A DNA stretch of 44,010 bases from positions 1 through 44,010 of the IMG/VR virus record IMGVR_UViG_3300002514_000053, one strand, 5' to 3'. Below the pieces are notes generated by a model that did no database searches, was not told the DNA's origin, and saw only the letters and a list, made by a program, of their open reading frames with translations. The stretch comes from a virus. Position numbers and translations under genes: made by a program. Below, piece by piece: positions 26,894-37,227 of this stretch (positions are counted from its first letter, which is position 1; every line of letters begins with the position of its first letter).

Positions 26894-29800
26894 TTAACTT
26901 TCGTCTGCCGAATCTTGTGGATCGTCGGATTCGCACACAGTCACATCGATACCAGTATCTGGAATGATGGGGTTGTTGGCATTGTGATTTTCGCTAAGAG
27001 GCTCCAGTGCACTCAGTCCTAAATAAACCATCCCAAAAGGTGTAATAGGGGCAGACGGATCGCCAAATGGAGGTGGTATAAGAGGAATGGGGCGAATAGC
27101 CGCCATAATTCCCGGTAAATATTTATCACTTACTCCCGTTAGACCCTGAATCTGAAAGGCTCGTTTCCATGCCGGATCTGTCGTCTGCACGAATCCTTTT
27201 AAAATTAATTTTGGTGTCAAATTTTGAAAAAAGGACACAATTGCATTATCTGCTTTCGAAGTTGATATTCTATCCAAAGCTGATTTATTGATACCAATAT
27301 TGCCTCCCTTTTGTTGAAAATCTGATGTTCCGTTATAAGAATAGTCATCTATATATTGACCAGCTGAATCTCCTAAATTATATAAAAGCTCTTTAGTGGA
27401 AACAAATAAATTATTCATCCCAACAGCAGGTTCAACGGGAAAGAAAATGGTGTGTAATAAGGCCAGATTTTTAATTACATCTTCAGAAAGAATATATTTA
27501 CTTAATAGCTTTCCTTTTTCGGTATTAAAAAGTTGTTCTGTCAAATACTCATCAAGAGTTCCTAGTTTAGTGTCGGCTCCTAACGAACTTGGCATAATCA
27601 TTTCTGTTATTTTGCAAAAATTATCAACAAATCCTGGGATTTGTTTCATTTTGATCATTGCTATTTTACCTAAACAATCTTTATAAAGGTCCTGCTGTTC
27701 CTGGGTTCCGTATGTCCCCGGAGGCGGTTCTTCAAGAAGTACTTCTAACACATCTTGTGTAACATAATCTTTACAGAGCTTTTCTAAAGCAACTTTATCT
27801 TGCAAACCTGTCCAAAAGGAGTAGGGCTTTTCGGGGGTAGCACCTGCCTCGATTTGGATTTTTTCAATTTCTCCTTGTTTTTCCGCGTAATATTTAACAA
27901 ACTGACCATAAGTTGTGTCGAGAAGCTCTTTGGCACTATATTCTGCAAAGCATCCTTTTATTGGTAAAGAATAAATCCTTTTTAGTCCAATATTACTTGT
28001 ATTGGGCTCTATAACCATCTCTTGCTGACGCAAATAGCGCGAGGAAAACATTTCTTCTTTTAGAGATTCCCCTGCGGTACCAAATTTGTAAGGATTTTCC
28101 GAGTCGCCACTATAGATACCTTCAGCTTCAGCTGTTAAATTCTTTCTTAAAATTTTAGCAAATGAGCCGGGATGATTCGGACCCATCTCGTAGGTCGTGT
28201 TTAAAATATCTGCCCCATTGCCTTGCGCATCAGATACAATTTGCCAACTTTCAAGGACTGCTTCTTGTTCATGAACCAAAGTATCTTCTGTCTCTAAAAT
28301 ATTAAAAAGTCCTTCAGATTCGACCAACACCGCAATTTCAGGAGGAAGTTGATCAAGAGGAGATTTCGTAACATCTAAATCATGGGGAAAAACATATACC
28401 AATCTTTGCCCAATAGTAATATCCTCAAACCAATCTGACAAAGGACGATTAGCGTATGTACCAGCTTTAACATGATCAAAAAAACCATAAGTAGGGTCGG
28501 CGCTCCACTCCGCGCACCACTCTGTCTCACTTTCATCGCCACCTGGGCCGCCGCCGCTGTTCGCTTCATCCGGAGGATTGATGATTCCAGTAATACATGG
28601 AGCCGTAATAAAATCACCGTATGCTGTTCCTAAAGTAGAATCGGTGATATTCTCCCCTGAAAGGTGGATCATTGAAAACAAAACACTATTAAGCATAGCA
28701 TAATCAAGTGCTTTGGTACTAAAATATGAATGGCCTTGGCTGTACCATACTTCATAATAATCTGATACTATTTGTGTAGCTCCGCTATTGAAAATTTCTT
28801 GAGATTGGGGTGATAAAAAAAGTGCACCTCCTTCAGCATTTGGATCCGCGAGCCCTTCTAATGATAGCACTGATTTAGCGGGATTAATATTATACTGGGT
28901 GCCGCCATCGAAGCCGAAATTAAAAGCCAATTTCCAATTAAGCCATGATTCATCTCCAGTTTCATCAGTAAAATGAAATAGAAATGTTTCTTTGTTTTTA
29001 TTTAATTTAAGCTTCAAATATCGCTGAATAACAAATCCACCATTTTTTGTGGCGGCTCCCAAAGGAGTTAATTTATTAGAGAATGCTTTATTATATCCCA
29101 ATAATTGTTCAATAAAATCATCACCGTCAGCGAATGATGGATCCGGATCCCCTATATTTTTAGCAAATAATACCCCACTGTTCTGCTCCCAAATCGCTGT
29201 GGGTATTTTTATTCCAGGGAGGGTTTCGTCGGGTGGAGGAAAATCATAGGGAGCCGCACCAAGAGAAGCTAAACCGAATGCTGCCACAAATGTCCCCCAA
29301 TCACCGAAATGATGATCCCTCCATTTGGTTAGCGATATCATACCTCCAACTCCTCCTGGACCCCAATCATTCTCTTCCAGCGGTTCTATTATACCCTCTG
29401 CAGCTGCAGTCTGGATAATGGGGTCAAGAAAAGTAGCTAACTGTGCCCACGTTATATAACTGTACTGGACGCCCGTTTCTGTCTGTGTGTCTTGGTTCCC
29501 TTGAACACTAGTAGCGGGGGGTTCTTTATAAAAATTTGATCGATTTTGTTTTCGTATAGAACTTCGAAATGCGCCAGCATTAATTTTATTATCACCAATT
29601 ATTAAATCCTCTTCCCAATTAATATTTAATTCTTCATAACGATCAAATAAGGAATCTAAAGCATCTATATTAATATCAACAGTAGAGCCTAGTTGATCTT
29701 GTTCGTCTATTTCTTCATTAACTTCATGGAGAAGAGGAAAAGTATGATAGAGTTTAGCGGGAAAATATGTATTTTCTTCCGTAGCTGGGTTCATAACATA

Positions 29801-32800
29801 TGGACCTGAAAACCCAGATTCACCGTCTTCTTCCCAAGGAACGCCAAAAAGCTCCTCTATATAGGTGGGGACATCGACATTATACTTGACTTCTTCATAA
29901 ACAAGATTATTCGGTTTATAAAAATCATAATCAATCAGATTCAAAGGTAAGTCAGAATACCAATAATCTTCTAATAATTTTCCATTAGTTTCTCGCTGCA
30001 TGCTCAATATTGCATTTTTAAGTTCGAGCTTTTCATAATCAATTCCTGAAATTTTTAAAATCTCTGATACAGGACCATCGATTTCTTCAATTTGTTGTTG
30101 TATAATGTATATAAGACAAGTTTCCTTTAATTCTGGAAGGTAATTTTTACCAACAGGGTCTTCCAACACCCACTGTAAATTATATTTCTTGTTAACTTTA
30201 ATATCTGTTTCATAATCATAGATATCGTTAATATCTTCAAATACTATAGTTTTATCTAATACGGTAATCGGTGTACTCCCAAACGAACACCCTATATCGA
30301 AGAGCACCATGTCTAAACATATATTAAGAATCTTCTCAAAATAGATATCTGAGTGTCTCATCGTACTGCTTTTAATGGAATAAACCATATATTTTAAAAA
30401 TATTAAATTATCTTTTAATAAATCTACAGGTCGTACCGCAGTAAAAATTAATAGTCCTCTGAGAATGTTTTCTAATAAAACCACACGGATATATGCCAGT
30501 ACTGCAATTCTCTCTAAAGCCTTTTCAAATGCGCCTTCGACACACTCTTGATCCCGTGTCATGAGGCGCGCTAAATCTTTAAGAGAATCAGTGTTTAGTA
30601 AATCACTTAAAGTAGGAGGAGTCGATGCGCTAGTACTAAATTCATTGCATATAATATCCTCCAGCTCTCTCAAAGATGCTTTACCAGACAAAATCAATCT
30701 ATCGAATACATCAATATTGAACATAGGCGAAGTGGACACTTGAGTTAAAATATTGGTAACTCCGTTTGTAAATGCTAAATCGTATATTTTCATACATGAT
30801 TTCATAAATTTTCTTCTGCGATTTATGGTCGAATCGCCAATATCATCAAATTCATGAATAAGGGATCCGAAAGAATCGGTAAACAAAGCAGAAAACAACC
30901 ATTGCTGATAACTGAGAATTTTTGCTGTGTCGATATCTGTTATATCCAGTACCCCTTCATCGCTACCCAATATTTCATCTCTAAGTTGGTCGGCGGCTTC
31001 AGTGAGATTAACTGTATTTTGATCGCCTGTGATATTTTCTAATGGTATCGAAAAAGTAGGATAATCTCCCGTATCATCGCTGCTTTGCGCTAATTGTGTG
31101 TTCAAATTAGTAAATTCAGACGAACGATCATATATACGCAATTCCATAATATCAATTGGGTAGTTGCTTATGCTAGTAGCAATTTCAAAAGGAATAGGAA
31201 GATCTGGAATTTTAGTAATAAAATCCTGTGCCTTGATTTGAATATACTTCGGATATGCAAACTCAATTAATTTAGCAGTAGACTTCGGAAATTTAGACTT
31301 AAATTGTTGAAGAGGAGCTAATGACGCAGAAGAAATTACCGGTACCACCACTTCATAACCATATCTCAAAAAAGACTCATTAAAAGTAGTAGAATTATCA
31401 TAATCATAACCAATAAAATCCATTATTGCTGTTGTCTCTGTCATGAACGCCTCCATCGACATAAATGCGTATGGGTCGGTGGATGAGATAACATTGAATC
31501 CAGCCGGGGTGTTATCTGTATACCACGTGATATCTTGTGATGTATACCACGCCTCATGCTCCTCCCAAGAAATAGAATGATAGCCAATAGCGGGAACTGT
31601 TTTATACCGGACAAACGGACTTTCCAACATTTTATGATAATTGATAATGGTGTAATGTTCTTTTGCTGGTACATTTGAAGCTTCCAAAGTTGTATTATGC
31701 TCATTCTCCTCAATACCATTAAAATGGTTCGGATATATATTCACCGGTCCATATCTTTGAATATTTGAATTATCTAATAATAAATTAAGTTTTAAAGATT
31801 CAGCAACTTTTCTTACAGTTATATCTCTCTGGGGCCATGTGGACGAATCCGTGATTTTATAGCCTTTACTGACCCAAGTATTATTATAATATTTCATAGC
31901 ATCCGGGTGGGATGTAGGTACATTTGAGTTGCAGTAGTTGTCCCCACACATAACTTGACCGTAGATGGCGGCCCAACTTTCGCCTATATAGTCCCGTCCC
32001 TCTTCTGGCATTCTCTTATGTTCTGGATCTGTATCGCCTCCTTCAATAAAAACTTCGTCGACAAAGATACCTTTTAATCCCCGAGATTCTAAATCAAATC
32101 GGGCGCGAGCCATGTCTAATAGAGAATCAGTTGCTTTATCAGTAATTTCTTGTACATAAGGAGGGGTTTCAGAAATGATACCTTTCCGCCCAAATGACGA
32201 AACGAGTGGAGGTATGCCAAGCAAATCCGTCATATCGGAAGCCATTAACAAATCTCCCAAATGTTCTAAGCGTTTTCTATCTCTATTGAGTTTACTAGCT
32301 AAAATCGATTTGCAATCCTCTTCGCTATAGCCTTTTTGTTTTAATTGTTCACAATACCAATCATCTTCCAGATTTCTTTCACAAGAACCTATAATAACTC
32401 CGATATTGGAGACAACACTCGAACAAAATGTCAAATCAATATAACTTCCTAATAAAAGAAAAAATGTCTTAACTTCAGTTGTATAATCGAATACTGTTCT
32501 CAAATTTGGATAAACATATCCGGATGGAGATACTCCATCCAAATCAGTAGCCTGTATAACTTTAAATATTAATTTGTAAATTACTTCATTTGCTTCACCC
32601 AGCATTATAGAACAAATTTCAGATGGTTTCAGAATTCTTGACAATTCGTCCAACAAATTTAGTGATTCACCCATCAATTCACTAGTAGGTAATTTGCCCA
32701 TTTTTTCAAGAATATTGAAGAATATCTCTCCGTCGATAGACGGATCACTTAGCAAGTCATATATATTTAATTCACCAGGGTGATTAGATTGCAAACCAGA

Positions 32801-35800
32801 AAGACTAGATGGGGCAGAACCAATTCGGTCAAAAATCTTCAATTTTTTAAGTTGCCATGGTGACATATCTAATGTCGATTCTGGTAGTGTGCCTAAGCCA
32901 GGTTTTATAGAATTTTCTATATTATCTTTCTCTGTAAGTGATTCTATCGCTGCAACAATATTCGCTCCCTCACATAATTTTAAAAATTCATCTATTACTG
33001 TTTTTACTAAACCACCTATGGTACTAGCAATTAATAAGAATGCTTGGTCAAGAGCCCGATCAAGTTGAGCCAGCGGATCATCATGCCCACGTGGAGCTTC
33101 TGGGATTTCGAAAGTGGGAGTATAATTTTCAATACGATGAATTGTTCCTTCCGGATCGAAAAGACGAATTTGTCCCAGAATATCATTTAAAAAATCTTCA
33201 GGATGAAGTAACTTTCTAATAAGAATAGCGGGAACAGGCGGTGACAAAATTGCTATTAATGTTTCTTCGAGTTCATCACGATACTTATCCAAAATCTTCA
33301 GTATACAATTTAAGACGCCTTCGTGATCTAATTTATCAACTAATCTTACATTTAATTCTTGCAAAAGTTTTTCTTGTTGTTTTGTTCTGAAATCAGCATC
33401 TTGCTTTGCAGCTGCATAAATATTTGCATTTTTTAAGTCGGCGGGAATATTATCTAATGATTCAATTGACTTAGAAAAATCCGGACCCAAAGCAGACTTT
33501 ATTTCTCCATTAGAATAGCAAAGATAATCATCCTCTATACTTTTTATAGCATCGTTTACTACCTCCATCAATCCTTTGGGCGCTGCAGCTTCTTCATCAT
33601 CCTCACTAACTTTAGTATCGGTTAACCCCGGTGGAGGAGTCCCTTCTTCTCCAAAATTAGCGGAAGCTGCGGTGGTGGTGTTAGGATCAACACCAAAGGG
33701 AATCAAGTTCGGGCACACTTCTTCCAAATACTTTTTCTCTGCAAGAATTTCTACAAAAGCTTTAAGATTTTCATAACCAATTGTTTTTAAAACATTTTTA
33801 CGAATAAGTGCCTTAAGATCGTTAACAGGCAATACTTTACCTAAGCATGTATAAGCAACAGAAATAAGATTTTTAATATCAATTATATTAAGGATGCGCT
33901 TATAATAACCTTTCGAATCAACAGCGCCATCGAATATCTTTTCCATCTCAGATAATGCAGTATCAAAATTATTTATTCTAACATCTTTCCTGCTATTATA
34001 GGTCTTCGCTCTTTTTGCGGGATTGATTAATTTTTTAGTTTCTTCTTTTAGCTCTTTTTCTGTTTTAATTGTTTTATCGCCACTTTTTGGCTTGTTATCA
34101 AATATGGTTTGTACTTTATCACTTATTTCTTCGGAGGATAGTCCTTCTTCTTGTTTTTTCGGTGCTGAAGGGAATAAGCTGATTTCTGGACCTATTGTAT
34201 ACTTCAATACAAGCTCTAAGCCAGGATATTTGTCAGACTCTACTGCTGATTGCATATCTTGTCCAAAACGCAAATAAGCAAGAGTACGTGGGGAGCAACC
34301 AGGATTTTTATTAGGATTACGAAAACAAGGAAGACTTATGCCCAAATAGCGCGATGGACCTTCTTGTGTTTTTTGTCGTCCACTTTTACTCTTCTTTTTC
34401 GACATTACAACAAGTTTCTTATTTGGTGGCTCATAATTTGTCTGCTGATATAACACCATTTTAAGCCTATGTCTGAAATCAAAACCAAATATCAAACCAT
34501 CCGCTCTATCGGTTTGCAATGTTGCATCATTAAGAAACATAAATTCTTTTAAGGCAGGAAGGAATTTTTTTAAGTTCTCCACTTCCATATTGACAATAAA
34601 TTTTGGATCTAATTGCGAATTAGCTTTAGAAAGTCGTTTTTTGAAATCTCTAGAAACAACTCTTATTGTATCATCGATCCATTTTTCTATCTTGTTTGTT
34701 TTAATCACCCACCAATAATCTATTTTCTTGTGTTCAGTGGATAGTTTCTCTAGGCTTGGATTATCAATACGATAAGGATTAACATCCAAAAATGGATGCT
34801 CAAAATAAGTTCGAGGAATTCCTATTAGAAATTTATAAGTTTTGTCTTTTCTAGAACTAGAAGATTCCTCAACTATTCTGGCGAATAGACCATTGTTAAG
34901 TTCAAGAAGTTTGTCAACAAATCCAGGAGATCTTTTTTTGTCGTAGTATGACAAGAGCCTGATAACTCCTTTCCTTCTAATCATCTCCTTGTCAGACGTA
35001 CCAGGAAGATTTTTGCCTCGATGTTCGTACATAATACAATATTCATTTGTCTTTTCATTCAGCCATGGTTCACAATCATCTTTCTGAGTCCAATCAGGTT
35101 CTATAAAATTAGGATCAGGTTCTGGTACTTCAATTTTTGGTATAGTTAAAAAGTCAAATTCTTCATTAGTCTTCTCCGAAACATTTCCAAATGGCATTAA
35201 AGTACGAGAGTCAATAAATTTAGGATATCCTGACTTTATAAAAGTATGTTCATGATTCTTTGGATAATACTTGAGTTTAAATTGAGAAAATAAAGCTCCT
35301 TTACCAAAACCCTCCCTTACTACTTGAACCTGTGCCCCATTTGGAAGACGACCTATTATGGGTGCGCCCTTAAAAATCGCATAATTTCCAGTACTAGCTT
35401 CGAAAATATCCTGTTTTTTCGTTATAGAGCTATTATTGTTGGTTGTTTTAATATAGCCAGTTCGCATTGTCGCATATTTATCATCTACATCTGGAGTACC
35501 GGGTGTGCCAAAATATACATAATGGGTAGCTTGGGATTTCTGAATAGGTTGCCAGCGCGAGACTTCTGATGGTTTGAATTCGTCGGACTCTACTGTTATT
35601 AAGGTAGTGCTGTTAGGTGGACCATCATTCTCCGTGAGCAATTGAAGGGCGTTTATCCTATCTTGCCCCAAAGTATATACGTGTGGATATTTCGAGATGA
35701 AAGCTACAAAATCCAAATGAGAGATTGTACGAGGTGCGGGGATGTCCGGTTCATCGATAGGCTCGAAATTCACTGAAATTGTTGAAATATCTATTTCAAA

Positions 35801-36289
35801 ACTTAGAGTTGCAGAAGATGCATCAGTTATAGATGTTGTTGTAAATTGTTCATATTTATCCCCCAATACGCTTTTTAAGACATTTTCCGTATTAAAGGGT
35901 ACACCCATATCGACTGTGGTACGTACCAAATAATAAAGTGTTAGAAATCCATTATTTTTGAAAGCAGGAGAGTGAGTAGCGGGATTTTTAAAAGCATCAT
36001 TATCATATAAAGACTCTTCAACGGTATGGTTGCCCTCCACGATACCCAAATATACATTAACTTTTCCTTCTTCATCTAATGGGATTGTTAGAGTAGAAAT
36101 CTCATTAAAATCTGCGGAATCACTAATTAGAAGTTGGCTGGTTTCTGGATTATAAGCATGTGCGCCAGCGCCATCTGGTGGCGGCCCGCTGATTTTCTGA
36201 AAAAGAGCTGCAGCTTTTGGCTGATCCCAAAAATCAAAAGCGTCAGAAGTCAGAAGCCCCTCATCTGTTAGTCCTATAATATCTGCCAT
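26894..36289 (-). CDS. Giant virion protein between spike and wedge genes (3131 aa)
   Basis: Largest gene of the window, one uninterrupted 9.4-kb frame. I recognise no family with certainty. The first 350 residues are beta-rich and include a segment at about 300-340 (GAPIIGRLPNGAQVQVVREG) that resembles a bacterial SH3 domain. Residues about 440-800 are mixed with a basic linker KKKSKSGRQK near 630. About 880-905 is an acidic/proline-rich linker. From about 900 to 1500 the sequence is largely helical (for example QEKLLQELNVRLVDKLDHEG and LDRALDQAFLLIASTIGGLV). Then come alternating aromatic-rich and helical parts. The end is acidic. Its position between the spike genes and gp25/gp6 suggests a hub, tape-measure or inner-wedge component. 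A tape measure is possible from size, but the low coiled-coil and many aromatic segments speak against a pure one. Confidence 0.75.
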   Translation of the reverse strand: MADIIGLTDEGLLTSDAFDFWDQPKAAALFQKISGPPPDGAGAHAYNPETSQLLISDSADFNEISTLTIPLDEEGKVNVYLGIVEGNHTVEESLYDNDAFKNPATHSPAFKNNGFLTLYYLVRTTVDMGVPFNTENVLKSVLGDKYEQFTTTSITDASSATLSFEIDISTISVNFEPIDEPDIPAPRTISHLDFVAFISKYPHVYTLGQDRINALQLLTENDGPPNSTTLITVESDEFKPSEVSRWQPIQKSQATHYVYFGTPGTPDVDDKYATMRTGYIKTTNNNSSITKKQDIFEASTGNYAIFKGAPIIGRLPNGAQVQVVREGFGKGALFSQFKLKYYPKNHEHTFIKSGYPKFIDSRTLMPFGNVSEKTNEEFDFLTIPKIEVPEPDPNFIEPDWTQKDDCEPWLNEKTNEYCIMYEHRGKNLPGTSDKEMIRRKGVIRLLSYYDKKRSPGFVDKLLELNNGLFARIVEESSSSRKDKTYKFLIGIPRTYFEHPFLDVNPYRIDNPSLEKLSTEHKKIDYWWVIKTNKIEKWIDDTIRVVSRDFKKRLSKANSQLDPKFIVNMEVENLKKFLPALKEFMFLNDATLQTDRADGLIFGFDFRHRLKMVLYQQTNYEPPNKKLVVMSKKKSKSGRQKTQEGPSRYLGISLPCFRNPNKNPGCSPRTLAYLRFGQDMQSAVESDKYPGLELVLKYTIGPEISLFPSAPKKQEEGLSSEEISDKVQTIFDNKPKSGDKTIKTEKELKEETKKLINPAKRAKTYNSRKDVRINNFDTALSEMEKIFDGAVDSKGYYKRILNIIDIKNLISVAYTCLGKVLPVNDLKALIRKNVLKTIGYENLKAFVEILAEKKYLEEVCPNLIPFGVDPNTTTAASANFGEEGTPPPGLTDTKVSEDDEEAAAPKGLMEVVNDAIKSIEDDYLCYSNGEIKSALGPDFSKSIESLDNIPADLKNANIYAAAKQDADFRTKQQEKLLQELNVRLVDKLDHEGVLNCILKILDKYRDELEETLIAILSPPVPAILIRKLLHPEDFLNDILGQIRLFDPEGTIHRIENYTPTFEIPEAPRGHDDPLAQLDRALDQAFLLIASTIGGLVKTVIDEFLKLCEGANIVAAIESLTEKDNIENSIKPGLGTLPESTLDMSPWQLKKLKIFDRIGSAPSSLSGLQSNHPGELNIYDLLSDPSIDGEIFFNILEKMGKLPTSELMGESLNLLDELSRILKPSEICSIMLGEANEVIYKLIFKVIQATDLDGVSPSGYVYPNLRTVFDYTTEVKTFFLLLGSYIDLTFCSSVVSNIGVIIGSCERNLEDDWYCEQLKQKGYSEEDCKSILASKLNRDRKRLEHLGDLLMASDMTDLLGIPPLVSSFGRKGIISETPPYVQEITDKATDSLLDMARARFDLESRGLKGIFVDEVFIEGGDTDPEHKRMPEEGRDYIGESWAAIYGQVMCGDNYCNSNVPTSHPDAMKYYNNTWVSKGYKITDSSTWPQRDITVRKVAESLKLNLLLDNSNIQRYGPVNIYPNHFNGIEENEHNTTLEASNVPAKEHYTIINYHKMLESPFVRYKTVPAIGYHSISWEEHEAWYTSQDITWYTDNTPAGFNVISSTDPYAFMSMEAFMTETTAIMDFIGYDYDNSTTFNESFLRYGYEVVVPVISSASLAPLQQFKSKFPKSTAKLIEFAYPKYIQIKAQDFITKIPDLPIPFEIATSISNYPIDIMELRIYDRSSEFTNLNTQLAQSSDDTGDYPTFSIPLENITGDQNTVNLTEAADQLRDEILGSDEGVLDITDIDTAKILSYQQWLFSALFTDSFGSLIHEFDDIGDSTINRRRKFMKSCMKIYDLAFTNGVTNILTQVSTSPMFNIDVFDRLILSGKASLRELEDIICNEFSTSASTPPTLSDLLNTDSLKDLARLMTRDQECVEGAFEKALERIAVLAYIRVVLLENILRGLLIFTAVRPVDLLKDNLIFLKYMVYSIKSSTMRHSDIYFEKILNICLDMVLFDIGCSFGSTPITVLDKTIVFEDINDIYDYETDIKVNKKYNLQWVLEDPVGKNYLPELKETCLIYIIQQQIEEIDGPVSEILKISGIDYEKLELKNAILSMQRETNGKLLEDYWYSDLPLNLIDYDFYKPNNLVYEEVKYNVDVPTYIEELFGVPWEEDGESGFSGPYVMNPATEENTYFPAKLYHTFPLLHEVNEEIDEQDQLGSTVDINIDALDSLFDRYEELNINWEEDLIIGDNKINAGAFRSSIRKQNRSNFYKEPPATSVQGNQDTQTETGVQYSYITWAQLATFLDPIIQTAAAEGIIEPLEENDWGPGGVGGMISLTKWRDHHFGDWGTFVAAFGLASLGAAPYDFPPPDETLPGIKIPTAIWEQNSGVLFAKNIGDPDPSFADGDDFIEQLLGYNKAFSNKLTPLGAATKNGGFVIQRYLKLKLNKNKETFLFHFTDETGDESWLNWKLAFNFGFDGGTQYNINPAKSVLSLEGLADPNAEGGALFLSPQSQEIFNSGATQIVSDYYEVWYSQGHSYFSTKALDYAMLNSVLFSMIHLSGENITDSTLGTAYGDFITAPCITGIINPPDEANSGGGPGGDESETEWCAEWSADPTYGFFDHVKAGTYANRPLSDWFEDITIGQRLVYVFPHDLDVTKSPLDQLPPEIAVLVESEGLFNILETEDTLVHEQEAVLESWQIVSDAQGNGADILNTTYEMGPNHPGSFAKILRKNLTAEAEGIYSGDSENPYKFGTAGESLKEEMFSSRYLRQQEMVIEPNTSNIGLKRIYSLPIKGCFAEYSAKELLDTTYGQFVKYYAEKQGEIEKIQIEAGATPEKPYSFWTGLQDKVALEKLCKDYVTQDVLEVLLEEPPPGTYGTQEQQDLYKDCLGKIAMIKMKQIPGFVDNFCKITEMIMPSSLGADTKLGTLDEYLTEQLFNTEKGKLLSKYILSEDVIKNLALLHTIFFPVEPAVGMNNLFVSTKELLYNLGDSAGQYIDDYSYNGTSDFQQKGGNIGINKSALDRISTSKADNAIVSFFQNLTPKLILKGFVQTTDPAWKRAFQIQGLTGVSDKYLPGIMAAIRPIPLIPPPFGDPSAPITPFGMVYLGLSALEPLSENHNANNPIIPDTGIDVTVCESDDPQDSADES

Positions 36290-36303
36290 AAAAATCTCTT
36301 TTG

Positions 36304-37227
36304 TTAATTTGTGCTATTATACCTAGAATTTATATATTTCTTACCTGTGAGTTTCAAGTAATTGTGTCCTAAAGTCTTTAAATTCATTTTGTGATTAACC
36401 AGAGCTGGAACTGAATTTGTGAGCATTTTTATTATCTGTCCCAATCCTTCTTGAGGCATAATATCTATATCCATGCTCGTAGGTATACCAAAAAATGGAC
36501 TATAATGATAATGATTCATAACAGAAAAGTTAAATCTAAGTTGATAATTAATAAAATTAATCAACGTTCCATCTAATTGGGATATTTTGGTTATTACCTC
36601 TTGCAAGCAATCGGTTAAATTATCACCTTTTACAAATGGTTGCATATCTTTATCGTTATTTCCAGCAATAAGGTCGATACCTCCCACTGACATTACCGAA
36701 CCACCTTGTGAATTCATAGGATCGGTGCCTGTGACCAATTTCATACCCTCGCGAGAAATAAGGCGTACATTATCTGCTTTTATAGCAATTGCAGATTTTG
36801 CAACTGCGTTTCCGACTAAACCATCAGCTAATTTAAAATACTCATCGATATCTGTCTTTTGTGATATAAAAATCCTTGCAGCATCGCGCCTTAAGTCAGG
36901 ATCCACAAATATTTTTTCATTATTTTCATTTACTTCTCTAACTTCTGAACCTATTCGACCGGCAACTATATCAATCATTCCAGATTGAGTATCTCCCAAA
37001 CCACCGTAACCACTATCCCTCGTTGAAGGTCTATCGCGACCCAAAATTATAAAAGTATTATTTTTTCCTTCGTATACTGTCTCACATTCAGCGGCTATGA
37101 AATTAGGGAGCGGCTCAACAAGGCTCGCGCATGCGATTCCACGTCCTTCCGTTGTATTGGCGGTCGCAGATAAAAATTTTATTTTGGATTTGCTTAATCC
37201 TTTTAACTGTACAGCTAACTTTCCCAT
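36304..37227 (-). CDS. Spike/hub-associated structural protein (307 aa)
   Basis: Probably part of the tail spike or hub. The middle (about residues 145-192) has strand-turn repeats, AIKADNVRLISREGMKLVTG and GGIDLIAGN, that resemble the beta-helix stalks of VgrG/gp5-type spikes. Around residue 197 a predicted helical section follows (PFVKGDNLTDCLQEVITKI). NHYHYSPFFG carries an HxH pair, H239 and H241. A short N-terminal part contains CETVYEGKNNTFIILGRDRP. It starts with a TAATG overlap on the stop of the spike gene, which supports co-assembly. No enzyme motif. It could equally be a hub protein; role is inferred from context and repeat type. Confidence 0.68.
   Translation of the reverse strand: MGKLAVQLKGLSKSKIKFLSATANTTEGRGIACASLVEPLPNFIAAECETVYEGKNNTFIILGRDRPSTRDSGYGGLGDTQSGMIDIVAGRIGSEVREVNENNEKIFVDPDLRRDAARIFISQKTDIDEYFKLADGLVGNAVAKSAIAIKADNVRLISREGMKLVTGTDPMNSQGGSVMSVGGIDLIAGNNDKDMQPFVKGDNLTDCLQEVITKISQLDGTLINFINYQLRFNFSVMNHYHYSPFFGIPTSMDIDIMPQEGLGQIIKMLTNSVPALVNHKMNLKTLGHNYLKLTGKKYINSRYNSTN

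Noticed and set aside
26894-36289. Naming the 3131-residue protein as the tape measure
   Set aside because: It has many aromatic and beta-type segments and no clear long coiled coil or transmembrane stretch, so size alone is not enough.
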